Source of the DNA: Candidatus Erginobacter occultus
GTDB lineage: Bacteria; Auribacterota; Erginobacteria; Erginobacterales; Erginobacteraceae
Assembly: GCA_030765265.1 (NCBI GenBank)
Contig: JAVCCZ010000219.1
Location: 1-35,592, forward strand
Length of the DNA stretch: 35,592 bases
Reading direction: 5' to 3'
Under the pieces are notes generated by a model. The model was not told where the DNA came from. It was given only the letters and a program-made list of their open reading frames with translations, and made no database searches. Shown here one piece after another: positions 8,548-16,905 of the stretch (its first letter is position 1; each line of letters opens with the position of its first letter). Made by a program: the position numbers and the translations under genes.

Positions 8548-10005
8548 ATGGTCTTCAGTTCCAACCTCTTTATCTTCTATTTTATCCCCCTGGCGCTGCT
8601 GGGTTATTACCTGGCCCCGCGCCGCGGCAAGCACCTGGTGCTGACCGGGCTCAGTTACGCCTTTTACGGCTGGGCCAACCCGGCCTTCGGCATCCTGCTC
8701 GCCTTCTCCACGGTGGTGGACTACTTCTGCGGGCTGGTGATCGTCGGCCGCAACCCGTTCAACGGGCGGTACGACGCCGCTCCCCTGCCCCCCGACACGC
8801 CCCGCACCCGGGCCCAGAAGACCGCCGTCGCCGTATCCGTGATCACCAACCTCTCCTTGCTTGGATTCTTCAAGTACTTCAACTTCGCCGTCGAAAATTA
8901 CGACTCGCTGATCGGACTCCTCGGCATCGAGGGATTCCAGCTCGATCTCGCTCTCCGGGTCACCCTGCCCCTGGGCATAAGTTTCTATACCTTCCAGTCG
9001 ATGAGCTACACGATCGACGTCTACCGGGGACACGCCCGGGTCCTGCGCAACTTCATCGACTTCGCCTGTTATGTCTCGATGTTCCCCCAGCTGGTCGCCG
9101 GGCCGATCATCCGGTTCTCCGAGATCTCGGAACAGCTCCGCACCCGCTCCCACACCCTGACCAAGTTCGCCCGGGGCGCGGCCTTCATCTCCCTGGGACT
9201 GGCCAAGAAGATCCTGATCGCCAACCCCTGCGGCAAGATCGCCGATGTAGCCTTCGACGCCGGGGCGATCGGGGTGCTCGATTCCTGGTACGGCGTGGTC
9301 GCCTACGCCTTCCAGATCTACTTCGACTTCAGCGCCTACACGGATATGGCCATCGGCCTGGGACTGATGCTGGGCTTCGTCTTCCCCAAGAACTTCGACT
9401 CCCCCTACCTCGCGAAGTCGATCACGGAATTCTGGAAACGCTGGCATATCTCCCTCTCCTCCTGGCTGCGCGACTATCTCTACATCCCGCTCGGCGGCAA
9501 CCGCAAGGGGAAGCGGCGAACTTACGTCAACCTGGCGCTGGTTATGCTCCTCGGCGGCCTCTGGCACGGGGCGGCCTGGAACTTCGTCATCTGGGGCGGC
9601 TTCCACGGCCTCCTGCTCGGCCTCGAGCGGATGGGAGGGAAGCATTCCGCCTACCGCCGCCTGCCCGGTCCGGTTCGGGTGGCCCTGACCTTCTTCCTGA
9701 TCTGTATCTCCTGGGTCTTCTTCCGGGCCGCCGACCTGCCGGCGGCCCTGGCCTACCTGGGGGCGATGTTCGGCCTGGTCCCGGGCACGGCCACGGCCCC
9801 GCTGCTCGGCGGCCTGATCTACCAGCCCTATTACCTGGGGACATTCATCCTGGCCGGGATGATAACCTGGGGAGCCCCCCAGACCTGGGACTGGACCCGC
9901 CGGCTGCCGGCCTGGAAGATCGTCATCTGTCTCGCTCTCTTCCTGATCTCGATCCTGATTCTCGCCACCCAAGCCTATAACCCGTTCATCTACTTTATCT
10001 TCTGA
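8548..10005 (+). CDS. MBOAT family O-acyltransferase, AlgI-like
   Basis: This 485-residue multipass membrane protein opens with the MVFSSNLFIFYFIPL block seen in AlgI-type proteins. Family signatures follow in order: LGISFYTFQSMSYTIDVYRG (142-161), FPQLVAGPI (179-187), FQIYFDFSAYTDMAIG (255-270), EFWKRWHISLS (294-304, His300), LYIPLGG (311-317) and GLWHGAAWNF (337-346). His340 in the last motif matches the essential histidine of AlgI. Such proteins pass an acyl group, usually acetyl, from a cytoplasmic donor across the inner membrane to a periplasmic SGNH partner. The next gene starts 1 bp after this stop and encodes just such a partner. Family certain; acyl group and target glycan unknown. 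Confidence 0.96.
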   Translation: MVFSSNLFIFYFIPLALLGYYLAPRRGKHLVLTGLSYAFYGWANPAFGILLAFSTVVDYFCGLVIVGRNPFNGRYDAAPLPPDTPRTRAQKTAVAVSVITNLSLLGFFKYFNFAVENYDSLIGLLGIEGFQLDLALRVTLPLGISFYTFQSMSYTIDVYRGHARVLRNFIDFACYVSMFPQLVAGPIIRFSEISEQLRTRSHTLTKFARGAAFISLGLAKKILIANPCGKIADVAFDAGAIGVLDSWYGVVAYAFQIYFDFSAYTDMAIGLGLMLGFVFPKNFDSPYLAKSITEFWKRWHISLSSWLRDYLYIPLGGNRKGKRRTYVNLALVMLLGGLWHGAAWNFVIWGGFHGLLLGLERMGGKHSAYRRLPGPVRVALTFFLICISWVFFRAADLPAALAYLGAMFGLVPGTATAPLLGGLIYQPYYLGTFILAGMITWGAPQTWDWTRRLPAWKIVICLALFLISILILATQAYNPFIYFIF

Positions 10006-10006
10006 T

Positions 10007-11701
10007 ATGAAAGTAACCCAGGAGCAACTGAGCCGGGAAGAACAAGCCTGGCGTGAGGTAGGTCATACGACCATCCGGCGGAAGTCGGCCCGGGTATTGT
10101 CCGGCTGCTTTCTGGCGGTGATTTTCGCGGTACCGCTCTACCAGTTGGCCGCCGAATACCTCGAGGCGCGGCGGACGGGACAAACCTGGCGGCCGCAGAT
10201 TCTGGAACTGGCCCGCCGGATACCGGACGTGCTCGCCCCGATCCGCGATGGAGGTTTACGGCCGGCAAACATCGTCCGGGCCAACCGCAACCTGCTCCGC
10301 GAAATCAACGATTTTGAAGACCGCCTGAACGACGCCTCGCTCCTCGGGCAGTATATCCGCCCGCGGGTGCAGGAATGGTTCAGCGGCTGGCCGGGGGTGG
10401 GAAATGAGCAGGCCTACGTGGGGCGCGACGGCTGGCTCTTCTATCGGCCCGGCCTGGACTATCTCACCGGCCCCGGCTTCCTTGACCCCCGTCAGCTCAG
10501 ACGGCGGGCCGGAGGCGGGGACGAGTGGCACGCTCCCCCCCAGCCGGATCCCCGGCCGGCCATCATCGATTTCAACGATCAACTGCGGGAACGCGGCATC
10601 GGACTGATTGTCGTTCCCGTACCCGTCAAGCCCTCGATCCACCCGGAAAAATTCTCGGCCCGCTATGAAGGGACCCGGCGCCAGGAGGAAATTCCGCTCC
10701 AAAACGCTTCCTACTCCAGGCTGATGGCCGACCTGGCGGCGGCCGGGGTGACCGTCTTCGACCCCTCGGAACTCCTGGCGGCCCGGGCGGATCGGCCCCG
10801 GTTCCTGGCCACCGACACCCACTGGCGCCCAGAAGCGATGGAGGCCGTGGCGGTCCGGCTGGCGGCGCGGATCGCCGACGTGCTCGGTGCCCCGGGACCC
10901 GGGGACGGCGGCCTCCGGCGCCGGCCGCTCGAACTGGCCGGACTCGGCGACATCGCCTTGATGCTGGATCTTCCGAAAGGGCAGACCCGGTTCCCGCCGG
11001 AATCGGTGACCATCCGGCAGGTGCTGACCGCCGACGGGCAGTTCTGGCGGGCGTCAAAAGAGGCCGAGGTTTTGGTCCTGGGCGACAGTTTCAGCAACAA
11101 TTACTCGCTCGAACCGATGGGCTGGGGCGAGTCAGCGGGGCTGGTGGAGCAGCTGAGCTACTTTCTCCACGCTCCGGTGGACCGGCTGGTCCGGAACGAC
11201 AGCGGCGCCTGGGCCACCCGGGCGATGCTGGCCCGGGAGCTGGCCCGAGGGCACGATCGCCTGGCGGGAAAACGGGTGGTGGTCTGGCAGTTCGCCGCCC
11301 GCGAGCTGGTCGTCGGCGACTGGCGGATCATACCGCTGCGCCCGGGAGAGCCGCCGCCGGCCCGGTTCGTGGTCCCCCAACCCGGCCGTCCCCTCACCGT
11401 CAACGGGACCGTCCGGGAGGCGGCGCCGGTTCCCCGCCCCGGCACGGTCCCCTACCGCGATCACGTGACCGCTGTCCACCTGGTCGACCTCCCCGAAAAC
11501 GGGGAGGCGGTGGTCTATATGTTCGGAATGGAAGACAACGAGTGGACCCGGGCGGCCCGCCTCCGGCCGGGCGAGGAGATCACGGTCCGGCTGGTCCCCT
11601 GGGCCGAGGTCGCCGACCGCTACGGCGGGATTAACCGCGGCGAGCTCAGCGACCTGGAACTCCAGCTCCAGGAACCCTGCTGGGGGGAATGGGTCGACTG
11701 A
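10007..11701 (+). CDS. AlgX/AlgJ-like SGNH acetyltransferase with extra C-terminal domain
   Basis: This is a 564-residue protein with a single N-terminal membrane segment (about 27-50) and a periplasmic body. AlgX/AlgJ-like features are YVGRDGWLFYRPG (137-149), a DFN...GIGLIVVPVPVKPS stretch (188-210), DTHW (Asp270, His272) and VLGDSFSNN (Ser361). Asp, His and Ser give the expected triad for transferring acetyl to a polysaccharide. VVVWQFAARELVVGDW further on is shared with the SGNH protein at 14608. Residues 463-564 form an additional domain absent from that paralogue but apparently related to residues 600-704 of the lipoprotein encoded two genes upstream. A 1-bp gap from the MBOAT stop suggests translational coupling. 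Catalysis is inferred from motifs. Confidence 0.92.
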   Translation: MKVTQEQLSREEQAWREVGHTTIRRKSARVLSGCFLAVIFAVPLYQLAAEYLEARRTGQTWRPQILELARRIPDVLAPIRDGGLRPANIVRANRNLLREINDFEDRLNDASLLGQYIRPRVQEWFSGWPGVGNEQAYVGRDGWLFYRPGLDYLTGPGFLDPRQLRRRAGGGDEWHAPPQPDPRPAIIDFNDQLRERGIGLIVVPVPVKPSIHPEKFSARYEGTRRQEEIPLQNASYSRLMADLAAAGVTVFDPSELLAARADRPRFLATDTHWRPEAMEAVAVRLAARIADVLGAPGPGDGGLRRRPLELAGLGDIALMLDLPKGQTRFPPESVTIRQVLTADGQFWRASKEAEVLVLGDSFSNNYSLEPMGWGESAGLVEQLSYFLHAPVDRLVRNDSGAWATRAMLARELARGHDRLAGKRVVVWQFAARELVVGDWRIIPLRPGEPPPARFVVPQPGRPLTVNGTVREAAPVPRPGTVPYRDHVTAVHLVDLPENGEAVVYMFGMEDNEWTRAARLRPGEEITVRLVPWAEVADRYGGINRGELSDLELQLQEPCWGEWVD

Positions 11702-11707
11702 AAGAGC

Positions 11708-11758
11708 GCCGGGCGGGAAACCGGCCCCGAGACGTTCGCCCCCCCCATCCCGCCCGGC
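11708..11758. terminator. Possible bidirectional terminator hairpin
   Basis: Between the convergent SGNH and GT2 genes there is a perfect 11-bp inverted repeat: 11708-11718 (GCCGGGCGGGA) and 11748-11758 (TCCCGCCCGGC), separated by 29 bases. There is no T tract on either side, so intrinsic termination is uncertain. Confidence 0.4.
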
Positions 11759-11772
11759 CGGCCACCGGACTC

Positions 11773-12513
11773 TCAGACCGGGACAACCGTCTCAAACAGC
11801 GGTTGGCGACTCAAGCCGGTTTTATGGAGAAGATACCTGGCAACGGTATGCAAAATACTGAACCCGTAGCGCACTCCCTTGCTGAAAGGCATCTGGGAAT
11901 TCTCGTCAAGGTACCGGGTGGCGTGCGGAACTTCGGCGATTCTCTGCTTGCGGATGGCGGCTTGGATAATAATGTCGGTGTCAAAATCAAATTTTTCGCT
12001 CAACAGCTCCAGCGGAACCTGCCTCAGGAACCGGGTGGAATAGGCCCGGTAACCGTTATGATAATCGGTCAGGTTGGTTTGAAAGACTAAATTCTCCAGA
12101 TGGGTGAGAAAGCGATTCGGGATATATTTCCAGAGGGGCATACCCTGACGGAGGACATCGCCTAAAACCATCCGGGTCCCGGTGACGACGTCATAACCCT
12201 CGTCGCGGATCTTGGCGATAAACAGGGGCACCATCGCGGGATCGTACTGGTTGTCACCGTGAACCATTACAGCGATGTCCGCGCCCCGATTGATCGCTTC
12301 CTGATACCCGGTCTTCTGAGCGCCGCCATATCCCCGGTTTTGCTTATGGCTGACCACGGTCAACCCCAGGGACCGGGCGAGATCCGCCGTCCCGTCCGTA
12401 CTGCCGTCATCGACCACGATGATTTCATCCCCGCAACCCGGCGGGATGGATTTAACGGCCTGGCCGAGAACCGGGGCGACATTGTAAGCGGGTATGATTA
12501 TAATAACTTTCAT
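11773..12513 (-). CDS. GT2 family glycosyltransferase, DPM1/polyprenyl-phosphate sugar synthase-like
   Basis: This protein has 246 residues from the ATG at 12513, preceded by AAGGA at normal spacing and starting MKVIIIIPAYN. The frame continues upstream to 12684, but that part lacks protein character. Motifs are IIVVDDGSTDGT (31-42), NRGYGGAQKTG (59-69) and VMVHGDNQYDP (82-92, Asp87 and Asp91 as metal-site candidates), then FQTNLTDYHNGYRAYS in the acceptor region. No C-terminal membrane segments are present, as in short DPM1-like enzymes. It may load a sugar onto polyprenyl phosphate for the GT-C proteins nearby, one of which is encoded divergently at 12689. That role is inference; the family is secure. 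Confidence 0.9.
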   Translation of the reverse strand: MKVIIIIPAYNVAPVLGQAVKSIPPGCGDEIIVVDDGSTDGTADLARSLGLTVVSHKQNRGYGGAQKTGYQEAINRGADIAVMVHGDNQYDPAMVPLFIAKIRDEGYDVVTGTRMVLGDVLRQGMPLWKYIPNRFLTHLENLVFQTNLTDYHNGYRAYSTRFLRQVPLELLSEKFDFDTDIIIQAAIRKQRIAEVPHATRYLDENSQMPFSKGVRYGFSILHTVARYLLHKTGLSRQPLFETVVPV

Positions 12514-12537
12514 AATTTCCTTGCAACTCCGGAAAAT

Positions 12538-12543
12538 TTTATA
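12538..12543 (-). promoter_or_regulatory. Candidate -10 element for the GT2 at 11773-12513
   Basis: An AT-rich island in otherwise GC-rich DNA reads TATAAA on the minus strand about 25 bases before the GT2 start codon. No clear -35 hexamer is at standard spacing. It lies in the 175-bp divergent gap 12514-12688, in which I see nothing else definite. Confidence 0.25.
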
Positions 12544-12688
12544 TAAATGAAGCTGGTTGATAACGAAAACCGCCGCGAATCGAGCCGCGATGGTCTCTCC
12601 GCGCTCGGGCGGCGCCGGCCGGAGGGTCTTCCTCTTCCCCCGGCCAGATTTCACCCCGATAAGCAAAAACGAACAAAATAGCACTGCT

Positions 12689-14575
12689 ATGCGATTTAAT
12701 CACTCTTTTTTTTCGTATCTGGCGGCAGCCGGCCTGGCCGGCGGCCTTTCCCTCTGGGCCGCCAAAGCTATTTACCGCTCGACGGCGATGTCTTCCGACG
12801 AGAACAGTTACGTGTTTCAAGCCCACTGCTTCGCCGAGGGGCGGATCAGCCGCCCTTATCCCGAGCCCTTTGCCCGCGCCTTCGCCAGCTATATGATCAT
12901 CCTCGATCGGGAACACGGCTGGCTGTCCCGTTATCCGCCCGGACATCCCCTTTGGCTGGCTCCCGGCATCTGGCTGGGGGAACCGCGCCTGATGGTAATC
13001 CTGGCGGCCGGACTGTCGGTCATCCTGCTGGGCAGCGCCGCGAAACAGATCGCAATCTCTCCCTGGGCGGTCATAGTGCCGCTGCTGGTCTCGCCTTACT
13101 TCATAAGTATGTACGGCACCCTGCTCAGTCACACCAGCGGCTTTCTCTATGTCTCCGCCCTGCTCGCCGCCTATCTGGCCTGGAAACGAACCCGGCGGCC
13201 ACTTTACGCCGCCCTGGCGGGACTGGCCTGGTCGCTGTTATTTCTCAACCGTACCTTTGCCGCCGGGCTGGTCGCCCTGCCGCTGGGGTTAGACGCGCTG
13301 GTTACCGGGGCCCGGCGTTGGAACCGGCGGGCGCTGGCGGGACTGTTCCTGTTGGCCGTCGCTTCAACCGCCGGCGTTTTCGCCTACTTCGAATACAACC
13401 GGCGGGCGGTCGGGGACCCCCTCACCCCGACCTATCTGTATTACGAATCCAGCGAGAAACTGGGGTTCGGCCCCCGTCACACCCAGGGAAAAACCATCTA
13501 CCATACCCCCGAAAAGGGGATGCTGGAGATGCGGGACAACCTGCTTGACCTGGACCTGTGGCTGGGGGGATTCCGGGGATCGCTGGCGGTCGCGCTCCTG
13601 CTGGCGCTCCTGGCCTGGAACCCCAACTACACCCCCTTGCTGCTGGGTTCGGCGTTTTCCGTCTGGCTGGGCTATGTCTTCTTCTGGTTCCGGGGCATCC
13701 CCGAGGTGGGCGGACCGGTTTATTACTTTGAATCCCTGCCGATGATCTTTTTGGCCGCCGGGAGCGGTTTGGGGAAACTGCACGAACGGTTGATCCGCCG
13801 ATTTCCCCGCCGGCGCCTGGTCTGGCCGCTGCTGGCCGTCCTGGCGGGGCTGAACACCGCCCTGGTCCTGCAGGGACAGGTCCGGAAGCTGAGCGCTCCC
13901 CAGGCACAACGGCGCGCGCTGCTGGATACACTGGCCGACGCTCCCCCGAAGTCCCTGGTATTTCTGGAGAACATTGACTTTCCCCGAGAAGGGGAAATAG
14001 TCTACAATCCCCGGGGGCTCGAGAGCGACCCCCTGCTGGCCCGCGGCGGCGGGGGGAGAATGGCCAACGCCTGGCTCTGGCACCAGGCCTTCCGGGACCG
14101 CTCCGCCTTCCTTCTCGACGGACGGACCCCCGGCCGGCTGATCCCCCTGAACCTGGAAGAGGAACCGGTCGAGATCTTCTGGGACGCGTCCCGGACTCAC
14201 CGCCAAGTCGGGGCCAACGAAACCGACGGCGAGGGGCGCAGTTTCCGAGTGGCCTACCCCGGAAGTGAAACGGGGTTTATGGTTTTCGGAAGTTACCTGG
14301 CCCTGATTCCGGAAAGCCGTTACCGCGCTTCATTCGAAGTCCGGACGGACGAACGGGGAGCGGCGATCCGCCTGGATGTGACCATCGATCACGGCCGAAA
14401 GATAATTGCCGAACAGGACCTTGAACTGGCGCCGGGAGAAGACCGGTTATGTATCCTGGAATTCGTGACGCCGCCGAGGATGGTCTGGGGCGAACCGAGG
14501 GTCAAGTATCTCGGGGGCGGGAAAGTGATGATCGGTCGGCTGGGTTTGGAAAAACTGGCGCCGGTTGCTCCTTGA
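12689..14575 (+). CDS. GT39/ArnT-like multipass glycosyltransferase with C-terminal beta domain
   Basis: This protein has 628 residues from the ATG at 12689; the frame is open upstream to 12557 from a TTG, but the membrane protein proper begins with MRFNHSFFSY. The first extracytoplasmic loop carries SSDENSYVFQA with Asp37-Glu38, the acidic pair typical of GT-C enzymes such as ArnT, and YPPGHPLWL at 82-90. About ten hydrophobic segments follow to residue 400 or so. Residues about 500-628 are soluble, with a beta-rich stretch (SRYRASFEVRT, VKYLGGGKVMIGRL) resembling a carbohydrate-binding sandwich. It probably transfers a sugar from polyprenyl phosphate to a glycan or lipid outside the inner membrane. 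It is followed 32 bp later by an SGNH gene. No Shine-Dalgarno is clear at either candidate start. Confidence 0.82.
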   Translation: MRFNHSFFSYLAAAGLAGGLSLWAAKAIYRSTAMSSDENSYVFQAHCFAEGRISRPYPEPFARAFASYMIILDREHGWLSRYPPGHPLWLAPGIWLGEPRLMVILAAGLSVILLGSAAKQIAISPWAVIVPLLVSPYFISMYGTLLSHTSGFLYVSALLAAYLAWKRTRRPLYAALAGLAWSLLFLNRTFAAGLVALPLGLDALVTGARRWNRRALAGLFLLAVASTAGVFAYFEYNRRAVGDPLTPTYLYYESSEKLGFGPRHTQGKTIYHTPEKGMLEMRDNLLDLDLWLGGFRGSLAVALLLALLAWNPNYTPLLLGSAFSVWLGYVFFWFRGIPEVGGPVYYFESLPMIFLAAGSGLGKLHERLIRRFPRRRLVWPLLAVLAGLNTALVLQGQVRKLSAPQAQRRALLDTLADAPPKSLVFLENIDFPREGEIVYNPRGLESDPLLARGGGGRMANAWLWHQAFRDRSAFLLDGRTPGRLIPLNLEEEPVEIFWDASRTHRQVGANETDGEGRSFRVAYPGSETGFMVFGSYLALIPESRYRASFEVRTDERGAAIRLDVTIDHGRKIIAEQDLELAPGEDRLCILEFVTPPRMVWGEPRVKYLGGGKVMIGRLGLEKLAPVAP

Positions 14576-14607
14576 CGGCGGACTCGGCCCGTGTTTAGAC
14601 TGCCTCG

Positions 14608-15639
14608 ATGAGAAGATTTAAGGGAAGACTGGCTCCGGTTCTATTTCTGCTCCCGGCCTTGCTGGCGGGCGGAACCCCCTCCCCGGCTGCGGAGCGGCTG
14701 CTGGAGCGGAGCGGCGAACTGGCGCGGGCAGCGGAGGAAGAGGGCCGGACCGTGGTAGAAGGCCGCGACGGTTGGCTCTTTCTCGTCTCCGAACTCCGGC
14801 ATCTGGCCGCCGGGCCGTTCTGGGGCGAGGCGGCCCGGACCGCCAGCCGGGCCAAGCGGGCCGAGGCCCGCGATCCCCTGCCCGCGATACTTGACTTCCA
14901 CCGGGAGCTGAAGGCCAAGGGAATCGAACTGATCCTGGTCCCGGTTCCGGCCAAGGCCGCGGTCTATCCCCATTACCTGCCCGGCGATCCCGGAGCCGAA
15001 AGCGGAGTCCGACCCGATCCCCATCACCGGGAGTTCTATTCCCTGCTCCGCGCCGAGGGGGTCAAGGTCCTGGACCTGACCGACCGGTTCCGGGAAGGGC
15101 CGGATCCGGCCAGGGGCCCATACTACTGCCGCCAGGACTCCCACTGGTCGGGGACGGGCTGCGTCCGGGCGGCCGAGATTCTGGCCGATAAAGTCCGGCC
15201 GCTGCTTCCCCGAACCACCGAGAGAAGTTATCCGGCGGCCTGGAAAGAAATCGAGATCGACGGCGACCTGCGCCGGATGCTGGACGATCCCGGGGTGCCG
15301 CCGGAGATTCTGGCGGTCCGCGCGGTCGAGGGGGAGACTCTCGACCCGGACAGTCCCCTCCTCGTTTTAGGGGACAGCCATACCCTGGTCTTTCACGCCG
15401 GGGGGGATATGCACACCCGGGGGGCCGGGCTGGCCGATCAGCTCGCCCGGGAACTGGGCCGGCCGGTCGAGCTGGTCGGCGTCCGCGGATCCGGCGCCAC
15501 GCCGGCTCGGCTCAACCTGTTCCGGAAGGCCCGGGGGGACCCCGAATACTGGAACCGCAAACGGGCGGTGGTCTGGATATTCTCCGCCCGCGAATTCACC
15601 GAGAGCGACGGCTGGCGCCTGGTCCCGCTCGGCCCTTAA
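14608..15639 (+). CDS. AlgX/AlgJ-like SGNH hydrolase-type acetyltransferase, short form
   Basis: This is a 343-residue protein with a signal peptide (hydrophobic about 8-22, cleavage plausible after PSPAA near 28). It shares with the SGNH protein at 10007 the GRDGWLF motif (52-58), an ILDFHRELKAKGIELILVPVP-type stretch (94-114), DSHW (Asp177, His179), VLGDSHT (Ser257) and the end block VVWIFSAREF. It lacks the N-terminal anchor and the C-terminal domain of that paralogue and ends just after the last shared motif. No MBOAT is adjacent; the nearest is at 8548, so it may share that donor or act as an esterase. It sits between a GT-C gene and an epimerase gene on the same strand. Upstream ribosome-binding sequence is weak. 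Confidence 0.88.
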   Translation: MRRFKGRLAPVLFLLPALLAGGTPSPAAERLLERSGELARAAEEEGRTVVEGRDGWLFLVSELRHLAAGPFWGEAARTASRAKRAEARDPLPAILDFHRELKAKGIELILVPVPAKAAVYPHYLPGDPGAESGVRPDPHHREFYSLLRAEGVKVLDLTDRFREGPDPARGPYYCRQDSHWSGTGCVRAAEILADKVRPLLPRTTERSYPAAWKEIEIDGDLRRMLDDPGVPPEILAVRAVEGETLDPDSPLLVLGDSHTLVFHAGGDMHTRGAGLADQLARELGRPVELVGVRGSGATPARLNLFRKARGDPEYWNRKRAVVWIFSAREFTESDGWRLVPLGP

Positions 15640-15727
15640 CCCTTGAATCGGACCGGGTAATCAGCGGCCGGCGGAGGGGAGGGGGTCGACCGGGAGGTAC
15701 GCTGAGCCGGCGGTCCGGGAGGAAGCT

Positions 15728-16711
15728 ATGACCAACGTCTTTGTTACGGGAGCAACAGGTTTTCTCGGCGGCCACCTGGCGAGGACGCTGGCCCGGCGGG
15801 GTTATTCAGTCCGGGCCCTGGTCCGCCGGCCGGGCCGGGGAACCATCGGTGAAGAGCCGGGGATTGAGCTGATCGAGGGCGATCTGGCCCGGCCCGAGGA
15901 CGTGCTCGCGGCCTCCGCGGGCTGCTCCACCTTTTACCACATCGCCGCCTTATACCGGTCGGCCAAAGAGCCGGACAGCGTCTACCACGACGTCAACGTG
16001 GGTGGAACCGCCAACGTCCTCGAGGCCGCACGACGGCACGGACCCGACCGGGTGGTCCACTGCAGCACGATCGGCGTTCACGGCGACGTGGCCGAGATTC
16101 CCGCCGTCGAGAACTCCTCCTTCCGGCCGCACGATGTCTACCAGAGGACGAAGCTGGAGGGAGAACTACTCGCCCGGGCCGCGGCCCGGGAAGGGATGCC
16201 GGTGACCGTCTTCCGGCCGGCCGCCATCTACGGGCCGGGCGATACCCGTTTCCTCAAGCTCTTCAAGAGCGTCAACACCGGCCGGTTCCGGATGTTCGGT
16301 TCCGGTCAGATTCTCTACCATATGACCTATGTCACGGACCTGGTCGCGGGAATAATTCTCTGCGGCGAACACCCCGCCGCCGAAGGAGAAACCTATATCC
16401 TGGCCGGGCCCCGCTACACGACGATCGCGGAACTGGTGGCCGTCGTCGCCCAGGCGCTCGGCCGCCCCGTTCCCCGCGGGCGGCTCCCGCTGCGACCTCT
16501 CCAGCTCGCCGCCCGGGCCTGCGAGCTGATCTGCCGCCCCCTGGGGATCGAGCCGCCCCTTCACCGGCGGCGGCTGGATTTCTTCACCGTGAACCGGGCT
16601 TTCTCGATCGAGAAGGCGCGGCGGGAACTGGGCTACCGGCCCCAAGTCGATATCCTCCAAGGCTGCCGCCTGACCGCGCGATGGTACCGGGAGAACGGTC
16701 TGTTGAAGTAA
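15728..16711 (+). CDS. NAD-dependent sugar epimerase/dehydratase (extended SDR)
   Basis: This is a 327-residue protein. The ATG is preceded by a strong GGGAGGA at 15717-15723. The Rossmann motif GATGFLGGHLA is at 8-18, an acidic residue in IEGDLA follows at about 49-54, and HCSTIGVHG (111-119) with YQRTK (Tyr138, Lys142) completes the SDR catalytic set. The arrangement resembles HpnA-like sugar epimerases and related dihydroflavonol-reductase-type SDRs. In this context it most likely alters a nucleotide sugar or a lipid-linked sugar before transfer. It lies 88 bp after the SGNH gene, so it may be in the same transcript or have its own promoter. Exact substrate is not determinable. Confidence 0.88.
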   Translation: MTNVFVTGATGFLGGHLARTLARRGYSVRALVRRPGRGTIGEEPGIELIEGDLARPEDVLAASAGCSTFYHIAALYRSAKEPDSVYHDVNVGGTANVLEAARRHGPDRVVHCSTIGVHGDVAEIPAVENSSFRPHDVYQRTKLEGELLARAAAREGMPVTVFRPAAIYGPGDTRFLKLFKSVNTGRFRMFGSGQILYHMTYVTDLVAGIILCGEHPAAEGETYILAGPRYTTIAELVAVVAQALGRPVPRGRLPLRPLQLAARACELICRPLGIEPPLHRRRLDFFTVNRAFSIEKARRELGYRPQVDILQGCRLTARWYRENGLLK

Positions 16712-16736
16712 TCCAGAAAACCGGGGCACCAGTGTA

Positions 16737-16901
16737 GTGTCTCAGAAATATAAAGTATGCCTAATGTCATTGCGATCCGGCTTTTTTATCCGGCTTTAGA
16801 CGGAAGACGGAGAAGCAATCTTTATTCATAGCAGTGGAATAGATTGCTTCGTCGCTGCGCTCCTCTCAATGACGTTATTATTCAAATTACTTCCGAGACA
16901 C
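16737..16901. mobile_element. MITE/REP-like palindromic element
   Basis: This non-coding, AT-richer island of about 165 bp lies between convergent genes. Its ends form imperfect terminal inverted repeats: 16737-16750 (GTGTCTCAGAAATA) against the complement of 16888-16901 (GTGTCTCGGAAGTA), 12 of 14 matching. Further in, TGTCATTGCGA on the left pairs loosely with CGTCATTGAGAG read from the right. A perfect 10-bp inverted repeat, GAAGCAATCT (16812-16821) and AGATTGCTTC (16841-16850), forms a central hairpin with a 19-base loop. No open reading frame is present. The ATTGCGA/GAAGCAATCT text resembles REP-like repeats found in many environmental bacteria. A clear target-site duplication is not visible. 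It may also serve as a transcription terminator for both neighbours. Confidence 0.65.
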
Positions 16902-16905
16902 GATA

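Noticed and set aside
8515-9972. Minus-strand open frame of 485 codons opposite the MBOAT gene
   Set aside because: The translation is Gly/Glu/Asp/Gln-rich without motifs, and the plus strand encodes an unmistakable MBOAT protein.
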